From: Terriglobales bacterium
GTDB taxonomy: Bacteria; Acidobacteriota; Terriglobia; Terriglobales; Acidobacteriaceae
Direction: 5' to 3'
Length of the DNA: 64,000 nt
Assembly (NCBI GenBank): GCA_025936825.1
Contig: JAICSO010000001.1
Coordinates: forward strand, 806,001 to 870,000
The notes under the pieces are model-generated. The model searched no databases and had not been told where the DNA came from. It saw nothing but the letters and a program-made list of their open reading frames with translations. A program made the position numbers and the translations under genes. Shown in pieces: positions 39,090-48,036 of the stretch (position 1 is its first letter; every line of letters begins with the position of its first letter).

Positions 39090-40394
39090 TTGAGCATCCG
39101 GTATCTTCGTCTCCGCAAGCTTTTGTTCATTGCGTTTCTCCTCGCCGCATCGACCGTGTTCTCATCCGCTACAACCCTCAGCGGCACGGTTACAAACGGC
39201 ACAACCGGCAAGCCTTCCGTGGGTGACCAAGTCGTTCTAATCAAGCTTTCATCCGGCATGGAAGAGGTCGGCCACGCGAAAACGGACTCGCAGGGCAAAT
39301 TCAGCTTCAACGTTGAAAACGGCAATTCGCCATACCTGGTGCGCGCCATCCACCAGGATGTCACTTATCACACGCCCGCGCCTCCGGGAACAGTCACCGT
39401 CGACCTCAAGGTTTACGATGTTGCGCCCAAACTCGACAGCGTCAACGTGGTTGCCGACATCATGTACGTGCAGGCGGGACAAGGAAGGCTGGGGATCACC
39501 CGTGTGTTCGCCGTCGACAATAGTTCGCAACCGCCGCGCACCGAGATGAATGAGTCGCCGTTTGAGTTCTATTTGCCGGACGGCGCCGAGATTGACGAAG
39601 CGCAGGCGCAAACCGCAGGCGGACAGCCGCTGGTCGTATCTCCAACCCCGCAGGCACAAAAGGGGCGGTACGGTTTCGATTTCCCGTTGCGTCCCGGCCA
39701 GACGCAGTTCCAGGTCACCTATCACCTGAACTATTCGGGCAAGGCGACACTCGATCCGAAGCTCATTTATCCGCTGGAGCACTTTGTCGTTATCCTGCCG
39801 AAGTCGATCACGTTTACTCCGTCGGAAACTGGCGTGTATCAGAACCAGCAGACGCCGAACCAGCCGGATGCACTCGCGGCCATCGTCAGCAACGCCAAGC
39901 CGGGACAGAAGCTGGCATTTCAGGTCTCCGGCGAAGGCATGCTGCAGCAGGCACAGGAGCAGCAGGGCGGCGGCGCTGGCAGCACGGCCGGCGATACGCG
40001 TCCGGGAGGCGGTCTGGGCGCGCCGATCGACGCACCCGATCCGCTGGATAAATATCGCGTTTATATCCTGATTGGCTTCGGAGCGATTCTTGTCGGAGGT
40101 GCGGTCTTCATCGTACTGCGGGCTCGTTCCGTGAAAGTGACCGGGGCAATGACTCCGTCCGGAGTTCCTGCAGAGCGTGCAAGCGCTCCGGCGGTTGCTT
40201 CAGTCGCAGCAGGTGCTTCACCGGCGGGCGCGACGAGCTTGGGCCACGGGTCCATGCTTATGCAGGGGCTCAAAGAAGAGCTGTTCCAGTTGGAACTCGA
40301 ACATAAGCAAGGAAAGATTTCCGACGAGGAATACGCGAAGACCAAGTCAGCGCTAGATCAAACGCTTGCGCGGGCGCTCAAGCGCAACGGTTAG
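39090..40394 (+). CDS. Envelope protein: Ig-like domain, membrane helix, SHOCT-like tail
   Basis: The 434-residue protein starts with TTG. It has a signal peptide (about 10-27), then a carboxypeptidase-regulatory-like beta domain (GTVTNGTTGKPSVGDQVVLI). A second beta-rich region, a Gly/Gln-rich linker and a membrane helix (about 326-345) follow. The cytoplasmic C terminus reads LKEELFQLELEHKQGKISDEEYAKTKSALD. That ending repeats the CcmI-like pattern of the preceding gene. Three bases separate it from that gene, so it belongs to the ccm operon and may assist cytochrome or heme handling; exact role unknown. Confidence 0.7.
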   Translation: MSIRYLRLRKLLFIAFLLAASTVFSSATTLSGTVTNGTTGKPSVGDQVVLIKLSSGMEEVGHAKTDSQGKFSFNVENGNSPYLVRAIHQDVTYHTPAPPGTVTVDLKVYDVAPKLDSVNVVADIMYVQAGQGRLGITRVFAVDNSSQPPRTEMNESPFEFYLPDGAEIDEAQAQTAGGQPLVVSPTPQAQKGRYGFDFPLRPGQTQFQVTYHLNYSGKATLDPKLIYPLEHFVVILPKSITFTPSETGVYQNQQTPNQPDALAAIVSNAKPGQKLAFQVSGEGMLQQAQEQQGGGAGSTAGDTRPGGGLGAPIDAPDPLDKYRVYILIGFGAILVGGAVFIVLRARSVKVTGAMTPSGVPAERASAPAVASVAAGASPAGATSLGHGSMLMQGLKEELFQLELEHKQGKISDEEYAKTKSALDQTLARALKRNG

Positions 40395-40398
40395 GGCT

Positions 40399-40438
40399 GC
40401 CGAGCTTTGCTCGGCCGGACGGGCAAGGGCGCCCGTCC
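40399..40438. repeat. Double palindromic element after the ccm operon
   Basis: Two strong hairpins lie side by side. GCCGAG/CTCGGC has a CTTTG loop (40399-40415); GGACGGGC/GCCCGTCC has a 6-nt loop (40417-40438). No T-tract follows. The arrangement resembles REP-type intergenic palindromes and may stabilise or end the upstream transcript. Confidence 0.65.
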
Positions 40439-40497
40439 CACATGGCCGTCGCGAATCATTTATTCTGTTTCCTCGATCTTCCCTCTGAGAAAACTCA

Positions 40498-41379
40498 ATG
40501 AAACTTATCCGCTTTGGTGATCCCGGCAAAGAACGTCCTGGCCTGCTTTTGAGTGATGGCGCGCGAATCGATGCCTCCGCCTTCGGTCCCGATTACAACG
40601 AAGCTTTTTTTGCGAGTGACGGGCTGGTCCGCCTACGCGATTGGGCCGCGAAGAATGCTGCATCTGCACCGCGAGTGAACGACAGCGTTCGCCTAGGGCC
40701 CCCGATCTGCCGTCCGAGCAAGATTATTTGCATTGGCCTGAACTTTCGCGACCACGCTGCGGAGACCGGTGCGAAGATCCCCACCGAGCCGGTCATCTTT
40801 TTCAAATCAACGACCGCTCTACAAGGCCCGAATGATTCGCTCATGATTCCCAAGGGCGCGGACAAAGTCGATTGGGAAGTAGAGTTCGCCATCATCATCG
40901 GCAAACGCGTGAACTACGTTGAGAAATCTGAAGCTCTGAACTATGTCGCCGGGTATGCTCTGCACAACGACTATTCCGAACGCGGCTTCCAGAAAGATCG
41001 CGGCGGCCAGTGGGTAAAAGGGAAGAGTTGCGACACGTTTGCGCCGTTGGGGCCTTTCCTTGCTACGCCGGACGAAATTGCCGACATCGGCAATCTGAAA
41101 ATGTGGCTCAAGGTCAATGGCGTAACTCGTCAGAACAGTTCCACCGCCAACATGATTTTTGACGCGGCCTTTCTTGTCTCGTATGTGAGCCAATTCATGA
41201 GCCTGCTGCCCGGCGATGTGATCAGCACCGGCACTCCCGCCGGCGTTGCCTTGGGCATGAAGACGCCGGAATATCTGAAGCCCGGCGATGTGGTGGAACT
41301 GGGAATTGACAGCCTCGGCCAGTCACGCCAGCAGGTGGTGGCGTTTTCAGAAGCCCACTACGCAGCCCTCGCCGGATAA
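40498..41379 (+). CDS. FAH-family hydrolase, likely 2,4-diketo-3-deoxy-L-fuconate hydrolase
   Basis: The 293-residue enzyme belongs to the fumarylacetoacetate hydrolase fold. Metal-binding acids appear in VDWEVEFAIIIGK, with conserved HNDYSERGFQ, a GKSCDTFAPLGPF loop and GDVISTGTPAGVALG. Given the operon, it should cleave 2,4-diketo-3-deoxy-L-fuconate to pyruvate and L-lactate, the last step of the non-phosphorylating L-fucose route. It is the first gene of a six-gene set on the plus strand; the lactonase begins 3 bases after it. Family is certain; substrate is inferred. Confidence 0.85.
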   Translation: MKLIRFGDPGKERPGLLLSDGARIDASAFGPDYNEAFFASDGLVRLRDWAAKNAASAPRVNDSVRLGPPICRPSKIICIGLNFRDHAAETGAKIPTEPVIFFKSTTALQGPNDSLMIPKGADKVDWEVEFAIIIGKRVNYVEKSEALNYVAGYALHNDYSERGFQKDRGGQWVKGKSCDTFAPLGPFLATPDEIADIGNLKMWLKVNGVTRQNSSTANMIFDAAFLVSYVSQFMSLLPGDVISTGTPAGVALGMKTPEYLKPGDVVELGIDSLGQSRQQVVAFSEAHYAALAG

Positions 41380-41382
41380 AAC

Positions 41383-42222
41383 ATGCGGATCGATGCTCAC
41401 CAGCATTTCTGGCGTTATAGCGCCGAAGAGTATGACTGGATCGACGATTCGATGGCGTCCTTGCGCCGCGACTTTCTTCCATTAGATCTGAAACCAGAAC
41501 TTGATGCGGCGGGGTTTGACGCTTGTATTGCAGTCCAGGCTCGGCAAACGCTGGGAGAAACACGGTGGCTGCTGGCGCTCGCGGACGAGAATCCGTTCAT
41601 TGCTGGCGTTATTGGCTGGGTGGATCTGCGGGCCGAAAGCGTCCGCGAACAGTTGGCCGAGCTTTCGGAAAATCCGAGGCTTCTGGGCGTACGGCACGTT
41701 GTCCAAGCCGAGCCGGACGACCGGTTTCTTTTGCGGCCGGATTTTCTGCGCGGAATCGCAGCGCTTCAGGAATTCGATCTCACCTACGACATCCTGATTT
41801 ATCCGCGTCACCTTCCCGTTGCGGTTGAGTTCGTATCGCGGTTCCCGCAGCAGCATTTCGTGCTCGATCATCTGGCCAAACCATTCATCAAGGCTCAGAC
41901 AATCGAGCCTTGGGCTTCGAACATTCGAGAATTGGCGAGGTTCCCCAACGTTTTCTGCAAAGTATCAGGCATGGTCACCGAGGCGGACTGGACGTCGTGG
42001 AAGCCTGAACACTTCCAGCCGTATCTCGAGACTGCATTGCAAGCTTTCGCGCCGGATCGCCTCATGATCGGTTCTGACTGGCCGGTGTGCAGAGTGGCGG
42101 GCTCGTACAGCAAAGTGATGTCACTGGTAATTGAATTTCTGGACCAGCACGCGCCTGATGCGCGAGAGAAACTTCTCGGCGGGAATGCGCAACGCGCTTA
42201 CCTGCGAGATGAAGCGCTTTAG
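41383..42222 (+). CDS. Amidohydrolase, likely L-fuconolactonase
   Basis: The 279-residue protein is a COG3618-type amidohydrolase. Marks are MRIDAHQHFWRY at the N terminus, GVRHVVQAEPDD, FVLDHLAKP in the middle and LMIGSDWPVC near the end, which supply the metal and acid residues. COG3618 lactonases hydrolyse L-fucono- and related sugar lactones. It should open L-fucono-1,5-lactone to L-fuconate. It is closely packed between the FAH hydrolase and the dehydratase. Confidence 0.87.
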   Translation: MRIDAHQHFWRYSAEEYDWIDDSMASLRRDFLPLDLKPELDAAGFDACIAVQARQTLGETRWLLALADENPFIAGVIGWVDLRAESVREQLAELSENPRLLGVRHVVQAEPDDRFLLRPDFLRGIAALQEFDLTYDILIYPRHLPVAVEFVSRFPQQHFVLDHLAKPFIKAQTIEPWASNIRELARFPNVFCKVSGMVTEADWTSWKPEHFQPYLETALQAFAPDRLMIGSDWPVCRVAGSYSKVMSLVIEFLDQHAPDAREKLLGGNAQRAYLRDEAL

Positions 42223-42277
42223 CGTTAAAGAAGCGGGTTTCCAGCAGCTATTGAACCGTTTAGAATCTTTCTTTCTC

Positions 42278-43921
42278 ATGCAGAAGGTGCTGCAACTCGA
42301 TTCGCGTGACAACGTTCTGATCGCGCTACAAGACTTGAAACAGGGCGAGACCGCCTCCCTCGATGGCGTGCAGGTCACGCTGGCGACAGATGTTCCTGCG
42401 AAGCAAAAATTCCCGACCAAGGATCTCGCGGTGGGCGATGAGGTCACGATGTATGGGGTTCTCGTCGGCAAAGCTTTCCGGCCTGTTCGCCGGGGGGAGT
42501 TGCTCAGCACCGCAAATCTGAGTCATGAAGCTGCGCCATATCGAGAGCGATCAGCCGAGTATCGCTGGAGTGTGCCCGATGTATCGCGATGGAAGGATAA
42601 GAAGTTTTTAGGCTATTCGCGCTACGACGGGCAGGCTGGCACTCGCAATTATTGGATCGTCGTCCCGCTTGTGTTCTGCGAAAACCGAAACATCCTCAAC
42701 CTGAAGCAGGCGCTCGAAGAGGAACTTGGGTTTGCGCGTCCGCAAGTCTATCGCCAGCAAGTTGCGGAACTGGCGAAGGCATACCGCGAAGCGAAGTCCT
42801 TGCCCGCCTCATCTGGAAGTCTGCCGGACCAGCAAGGCCGTACTTCCCACCGTCTTTTCCCGAATGTCGATGGAATCAAATTTCTGCTGCATGAAGGTGG
42901 TTGCGGCGGGACCAGGGAAGACGCCAACAATCTTTGCGGCTTGATTGCAGGCTACTTGCACCACCCAAATGTTGCCGGCGGAACCGTTCTCAGCCTTGGC
43001 TGCCAGAATGCGCAAGTCGACGTTCTCCGCAAGCAACTCACGCTGCGGGATCCCAATTTCAGTAAACCTCTCGTCGTTCTAGAGCAGCAGAAGAGCGGCT
43101 CCGAGTTCGCCATGCTGTCGGAAGCGGTTGAGCGCACTTTTGCGGGATTGGCTCAGGCGAACAAAGCCGAGCGCAGCCCTGCGGATATTTCGAAGCTCTG
43201 CATCGGGTTGAAGTGCGGAGGCTCTGACGGCTTTTCAGGACTCTCCGCGAACCCCGCGATCGGCCATACTTCTGATCTGCTGGTTGCGCTGGGAGCGCGC
43301 ACTTTGCTCTCGGAATTCCCGGAGCTCTGCGGAGTTGAGCAGAGTCTGATCGATCGCGCGGTATCATCCGAAGTTGCTGACCGCTTCATTTACCTGATGC
43401 GCGAATATGAGAAGCGCGCACACGCCGTTAAGGCCACGTTTGCGCTCAATCCCAGCCCAGGTAATATCCGGGACGGCCTGCTCACGGACGCGATGAAGTC
43501 TGCGGGGGCTGCGAAGAAAGGTGGGACGGCCCCGGTCTCCGGTGTGCTTGATTATCCGGAATATTCGACGCATGCAGGCCTCAACCTGCAGTGCACGCCG
43601 GGCAATGACGTCGAATGCGTAACCGCGCAAGTGGGCGCAGGGGCAAGCGTGGTGCTCTTCACCACCGGCCTCGGCACGCCCACCGGCAATCCCATCACTC
43701 CGGTGGTGAAGCTCTCGACCAACACGACGTTGGCTCAGCGCATGCCGGACATCATTGATTTCGACGCTGGCCCAATCATCACTGGGGCGACGAGCATTGA
43801 GGAAACGGGCGAGCAGATTCTCGATCTGGTGATTCAGGTGGCGAGCGGCGAGGTGCGCACCAAGGCCGAATCGAATAATCAGGAAGATTTTATTCCCTGG
43901 AAGCGAGGTGTCTCGCTTTAG
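42278..43921 (+). CDS. UxaA-family dehydratase, likely L-fuconate dehydratase
   Basis: The 547-residue protein has an N-terminal SAF domain (about 9-75) and the UxaA catalytic region with EGGCGGTREDANNLC, LSLGCQNAQ and IGLKCGGSDGFSG. Known members dehydrate altronate or galactarate; in this operon L-fuconate to 2-keto-3-deoxy-L-fuconate is expected. The best-known L-fuconate dehydratase is an enolase-superfamily enzyme, so this is a non-homologous replacement. Campylobacter jejuni also has UxaA-type genes in its fucose locus, there split in two. The ATG at 42278 starts the SAF domain; the open frame continues upstream into the lactonase gene but without homology. Confidence 0.86.
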   Translation: MQKVLQLDSRDNVLIALQDLKQGETASLDGVQVTLATDVPAKQKFPTKDLAVGDEVTMYGVLVGKAFRPVRRGELLSTANLSHEAAPYRERSAEYRWSVPDVSRWKDKKFLGYSRYDGQAGTRNYWIVVPLVFCENRNILNLKQALEEELGFARPQVYRQQVAELAKAYREAKSLPASSGSLPDQQGRTSHRLFPNVDGIKFLLHEGGCGGTREDANNLCGLIAGYLHHPNVAGGTVLSLGCQNAQVDVLRKQLTLRDPNFSKPLVVLEQQKSGSEFAMLSEAVERTFAGLAQANKAERSPADISKLCIGLKCGGSDGFSGLSANPAIGHTSDLLVALGARTLLSEFPELCGVEQSLIDRAVSSEVADRFIYLMREYEKRAHAVKATFALNPSPGNIRDGLLTDAMKSAGAAKKGGTAPVSGVLDYPEYSTHAGLNLQCTPGNDVECVTAQVGAGASVVLFTTGLGTPTGNPITPVVKLSTNTTLAQRMPDIIDFDAGPIITGATSIEETGEQILDLVIQVASGEVRTKAESNNQEDFIPWKRGVSL

Positions 43922-43932
43922 GGCGGGAAATC

Positions 43933-44721
43933 ATGCAGGCGAATATCGAATTCAGGCTCGATGGCAGGACTGCTGTGATCACGGGGGCTGGTAGCGGTAT
44001 TGGTCGCGCCATCGCCTTGAGGTTCGCGGCCAGCGGTGCTTCTGTTCACGTGCTCGATGTGAATCTGCCTCAAGCCGAGGCGGTTGCGAGTGAAATCAAG
44101 AAGTCAGGCGGCGATGCTACACCCTGGGGCTGCGATGTCAGCGACCACGCGCAAACCGCGGCCACATTTCAGAAGCTATTTGCGAGCGTACGACTGAACA
44201 TTCTCGTAAACAACGCCGGCATTTCGCAAATTGGCAAGGTTGAGAATACCTCCGAGGCCGACTTCGACCGCATTCTTCGCGTCAACGTGAAAGGGTATTA
44301 CAACTGCATTCACGCCAGCATTGCTCACATGAAGGCAAACGGCGGCGGGGTCATCCTGAACATGGCGTCGGTGGCGGGTTCCGCGGGACTGGCAGAACGC
44401 TTCGGGTACTCGACCAGTAAAGGTGCGGTGATTGCCATGACCTACTCGGTCGCGAAGGACTACGTCACGGATGGCATCCGCTGCAACTGCATTTCGCCGG
44501 CGCGAGTGCACACGCCGTTTGTCGATAGTTATCTCAGTAAGAATTACCCCGGTCGCGAGAAGGAGATGTACGACAAACTCGCTGGAACCCAGCCGATCGG
44601 ACGCATGGGCGAGCCAGACGAAATCGCATCATTGGCGCTGTACTTGTGTTCCGACGCGGCGGGATTCATCACTGGCACCAATTACCCGATCGATGGCGGC
44701 TTTCTGAATCTGCACGGATGA
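43933..44721 (+). CDS. SDR dehydrogenase, likely 2-keto-3-deoxy-L-fuconate dehydrogenase
   Basis: The 262-residue short-chain dehydrogenase has the dinucleotide motif TGAGSGIG (about 17-24), NNAG, catalytic Ser in NMASVAGSAG and the YSTSK active site. The end FITGTNYPIDGGFLNLHG is typical of sugar-acid SDRs. By position it should oxidise 2-keto-3-deoxy-L-fuconate at C4 to the diketo acid that the FAH hydrolase cleaves. It starts 11 bases after the dehydratase. Confidence 0.85.
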   Translation: MQANIEFRLDGRTAVITGAGSGIGRAIALRFAASGASVHVLDVNLPQAEAVASEIKKSGGDATPWGCDVSDHAQTAATFQKLFASVRLNILVNNAGISQIGKVENTSEADFDRILRVNVKGYYNCIHASIAHMKANGGGVILNMASVAGSAGLAERFGYSTSKGAVIAMTYSVAKDYVTDGIRCNCISPARVHTPFVDSYLSKNYPGREKEMYDKLAGTQPIGRMGEPDEIASLALYLCSDAAGFITGTNYPIDGGFLNLHG

Positions 44722-44724
44722 GAT

Positions 44725-44753
44725 TACGACGTACGATCGACGACGTACGACGA
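44725..44753. repeat. Word repeat inside the fucose operon
   Basis: The 47-base gap between the two dehydrogenase genes consists largely of TACGACGTACGATCGACGAC-type words, the family also found inside the ligase and imuA. Confidence 0.7.
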
Positions 44754-44765
44754 ACTGGCAACTAG

Positions 44766-45539
<774 letters not shown>

Positions 45540-45541
45540 CT

Positions 45542-45883
45542 ATGCCGAACACTCGCCGCTACTGCCTCACCCTCGATCTGAAGGATGATCCGAAACTCAT
45601 CGCGGAGTACCGCAAATATCACGAGAAAATCTGGCCCGAGATCACTCAGAGCATTAAGGACTCCGGCATCGAGGATATGGAAATCTATCTCCTCGGCACC
45701 CGCATGTTGATGATCATGGAAGTGAACGACAGCTTCTCATTCGACGCGAAAGCGGCTGCGGACAGTGCAAATCCTAAGGTCCAGGAATGGGAACAATTGA
45801 TGTGGAAATTTCAGAAAGCCTTGCCGGAAGCCAAACCCGGAGAAAAATGGCTGCGAATGGAACGGATCTTCAAGCTGGAATAG
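45542..45883 (+). CDS. L-rhamnose/L-fucose mutarotase (RhaM family)
   Basis: The 113-residue ferredoxin-fold protein has the RhaM marks: RYCLTLDLKDDPKLIAEYRKYHEKIWPEI with the active-site His, GIEDMEIYLLGTRML, and the end WLRMERIFKLE. It interconverts alpha and beta anomers, here supplying beta-L-fucose to the dehydrogenase. It is the last gene of the operon and is convergent with the next gene, 9 bases away. Confidence 0.88.
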   Translation: MPNTRRYCLTLDLKDDPKLIAEYRKYHEKIWPEITQSIKDSGIEDMEIYLLGTRMLMIMEVNDSFSFDAKAAADSANPKVQEWEQLMWKFQKALPEAKPGEKWLRMERIFKLE

Positions 45884-45892
45884 CGATGCGGC

Positions 45893-47554
45893 CTACTGCT
45901 GGTTCCTGATCTCAAGCTCTTTCATTAGCTGCTCTGCATTTTCCATGCGGGTGCGGAGCTTCTGCAAAGACTCTTTCATGGCGTTGATCTTCTCATTCAA
46001 GCCGCGTTGACCTGCCAAAGAAAGCACTGACGTGCTCTGATCAAACGCTGCATTGGAAGCGTCCAGCAGGAATCGCATCGAACTGGCGTGCGGTTTCCAC
46101 AAGTGCGCGGAGTTCTGTTTCTGGCGGAGCTCTTCCAGTTCCGTGCTCATGCGGGCGATCAGCGCAACAATTCGTGATAGAGCGCGAGCATATTCACCGC
46201 GAAAGCTTTTTTCGTCCCAGTACTCGGCGCCACAGGCATCAGCCTCCACGGGCGACAAAGTGAGGTTGAATGAGCGCATGGGTACGACTTGCCGCGACTT
46301 GGCTTCCGCAGCTTTTACGAATACGCGGATGGAGTCATCCACACTGCGCAGCTTGCCTTCCTCGAGTTGTGCGTCGTAAAGCTTCGCGGGCTCGGCGGCT
46401 GCAGCTTGTCCTCCAACGAATCCCCGTGCGGGTAATCCCTTAGGGGTTGCCGGTGCAGATGCCGCCGCTGACGGTGGCACATCAAACTTGGGCATCTGCG
46501 GAGCCGAATTCCCCAGAAAGCGTGGTGGAACCGGCGTGCGCTTAGGTTCATTGCGTTCTTCAAATTCTCCGGCCGGCGGCGACGCTAACCCGTGTTTATC
46601 TCTTGTGTGCTGTGCTGGCGCTACTTCCGCTGCATTTTCCTCACGTTTCTTGCCATGCGCAGCCTTGCCGGACTTCCGTTGATCGACCGCCTTCTTCACC
46701 TTTGAAACGCGCCGGAACTTCTCCTGGCCCGCGGCATAGTCGGCTTTGAGAATTTCGCCTTCCTCGATCATCGCCAGGTGTTGAACTGTGACCTTGCCTT
46801 CAACGGGGCTGGTGACGTCGCCACCTTCTTTATGGACTTCTTCAGCAAAGCTCTTCAATTGTTGTGTGGTCGCGCGGAATAGTTCTTCCAGCTTTTTCCC
46901 GATCGCCGCGTTATACGGGCCGATCGTTGCCAGTACGCCCGGATGATAGAAGCAGGTTCCGAATGCCTGCTTGAGGTCGCGGCCTTTCTGCACGACGCCG
47001 GCATCGGTGAGCGCCTCGAGAGTCGTGTAGCTGTCCAGTTCCTCGCGCAGTGAGTCGAACTCTCGCAGAATGGGAACGTACTCCTCGGGCATTTCCGGCG
47101 CTTCCGCATCAGCGAGGATTTCGATCAAGGCGATTTCGAAGGGCGGGATGGGGACGACCCCATCCAGCGTGTAGCCATGCCTCTCCCATTGTCCGGGAAC
47201 TCTCGGATTTCGGTACAGGAATGTGGCTACAAAATCTGCCTTATCGCGGTCCACATCGGTTGCGGCTCTCTTGCGCGCATAGTAGCGGAGCAGCGTCTCA
47301 GCGATTTCAGGATCAATCTCTGCGGTAAGCGAATGCCGCAACATCGACGGGGTGACCGCGAGGTCCAGCAGCTTCAGCCAGCCTCGTATTCGGGCAAGTG
47401 GATCCGGGAAATGGCGGTCCAGTTCCCCCAGAGAGATCAAATGCAGGTCGTTGGGCAGCGGAACCGGCTCTCGAACGGAGTCCTGCAACAGCTTCTGGTA
47501 GAAGCTATAAACAGTCTCAACGATGGCGAGTTCAAATTTTGAATCCTCAGCCAA
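45893..47554 (-). CDS. Uncharacterised 553-residue helical protein
   Basis: Family not recognised. The N-terminal third is helical and well structured (LHLISLGELDRHFPDPLARIRGWLKLLD, VATFLYRNPRVPGQW). A central linker (about 285-385) is Lys/Ala/Pro-rich and disordered. The C-terminal part (about 385-550) has a beta region and then a long coiled coil (KINAMKESLQKLRTRMENAEQLMKELEI). There is no signal or membrane segment, so it is probably cytoplasmic, perhaps a scaffold. It is divergent from the nadA riboswitch region. Confidence 0.7.
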   Translation of the reverse strand: MAEDSKFELAIVETVYSFYQKLLQDSVREPVPLPNDLHLISLGELDRHFPDPLARIRGWLKLLDLAVTPSMLRHSLTAEIDPEIAETLLRYYARKRAATDVDRDKADFVATFLYRNPRVPGQWERHGYTLDGVVPIPPFEIALIEILADAEAPEMPEEYVPILREFDSLREELDSYTTLEALTDAGVVQKGRDLKQAFGTCFYHPGVLATIGPYNAAIGKKLEELFRATTQQLKSFAEEVHKEGGDVTSPVEGKVTVQHLAMIEEGEILKADYAAGQEKFRRVSKVKKAVDQRKSGKAAHGKKREENAAEVAPAQHTRDKHGLASPPAGEFEERNEPKRTPVPPRFLGNSAPQMPKFDVPPSAAASAPATPKGLPARGFVGGQAAAAEPAKLYDAQLEEGKLRSVDDSIRVFVKAAEAKSRQVVPMRSFNLTLSPVEADACGAEYWDEKSFRGEYARALSRIVALIARMSTELEELRQKQNSAHLWKPHASSMRFLLDASNAAFDQSTSVLSLAGQRGLNEKINAMKESLQKLRTRMENAEQLMKELEIRNQQ

Positions 47555-47882
47555 TCTTCCTCGACCCCTTCAACTTGGAGGGACTTGCAGACGTATGAAA
47601 ATTCTATTGAAGCCGGTTCGGGAAAGGTGCAATTTCGGGTATGAGAGGCATTACCAAAGTGATGGCCTGTATGTTGAAACACCTGAATACTTTAGAAGTG
47701 TCCTGTGCAGGACGTTCCAGCCAGGTTTTTTGAAGGACGCGGGGGGAGGAAGTGCCTCAGTTGCACCTATCTCGCTGAAAGTGCACAATATTGTCTTGCT
47801 TGGAATGGCCGGGTGGGTTGAAAAGTTAAAGACGCCTTTGGCCGCTTGTGAGCATCGTAAGAGTAGTAAGGATTTGCTAGTT
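47555..47882. other. Divergent promoter region upstream of the nadA riboswitch
   Basis: About 330 bases between the helical-protein gene and the riboswitch. Plus-strand open frames run through it into the riboswitch aptamer, but none resembles a protein. Clear -35/-10 pairs were not resolved. It presumably holds the promoters of both flanking units. Confidence 0.4.
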
Positions 47883-48020
47883 GGCTTCAACATCCCCGCG
47901 GACTGGGCCGGATGACCGGCAGCGAGCCCGCTGGAGCCGCTGGAAGCTTTCAACATCCCCGTTTCGGATATGAGCGGAGTGGCAGGTGATTCCACCTGCA
48001 GCGAAGCGCTGTCCGGAGCT
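47883..48020 (+). ncRNA. NAD+-I riboswitch (nadA motif), two tandem domains
   Basis: Two similar half-domains precede nadA. Domain 1 (47883-47938) opens with GGCTTCAACATCCCCG, contains GGCAGCGA and closes with CTGGAGCC. Domain 2 (47945-48020) has TTCAACATCCCCG, a GCAGGTG/CACCTGC hairpin, GCAGCGAA and CCGGAGCT. Each is closed by a short stem (GGCT/AGCC and AGCT/AGCT). The pattern matches the NAD+-sensing nadA-motif RNA described from Acidobacteria, where a double domain is usual. The nadA ribosome site (GAAGG, 48021) directly abuts domain 2, so ligand binding could block translation. Confidence 0.92.
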
Positions 48021-48036
48021 GAAGGCGTGACAAAAA

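Noticed and set aside
47595-47915. Open frame of about 106 codons upstream of nadA
   Set aside because: Its 3' part lies inside riboswitch domain 1, it has no ribosome site, and the predicted protein has no recognisable features.
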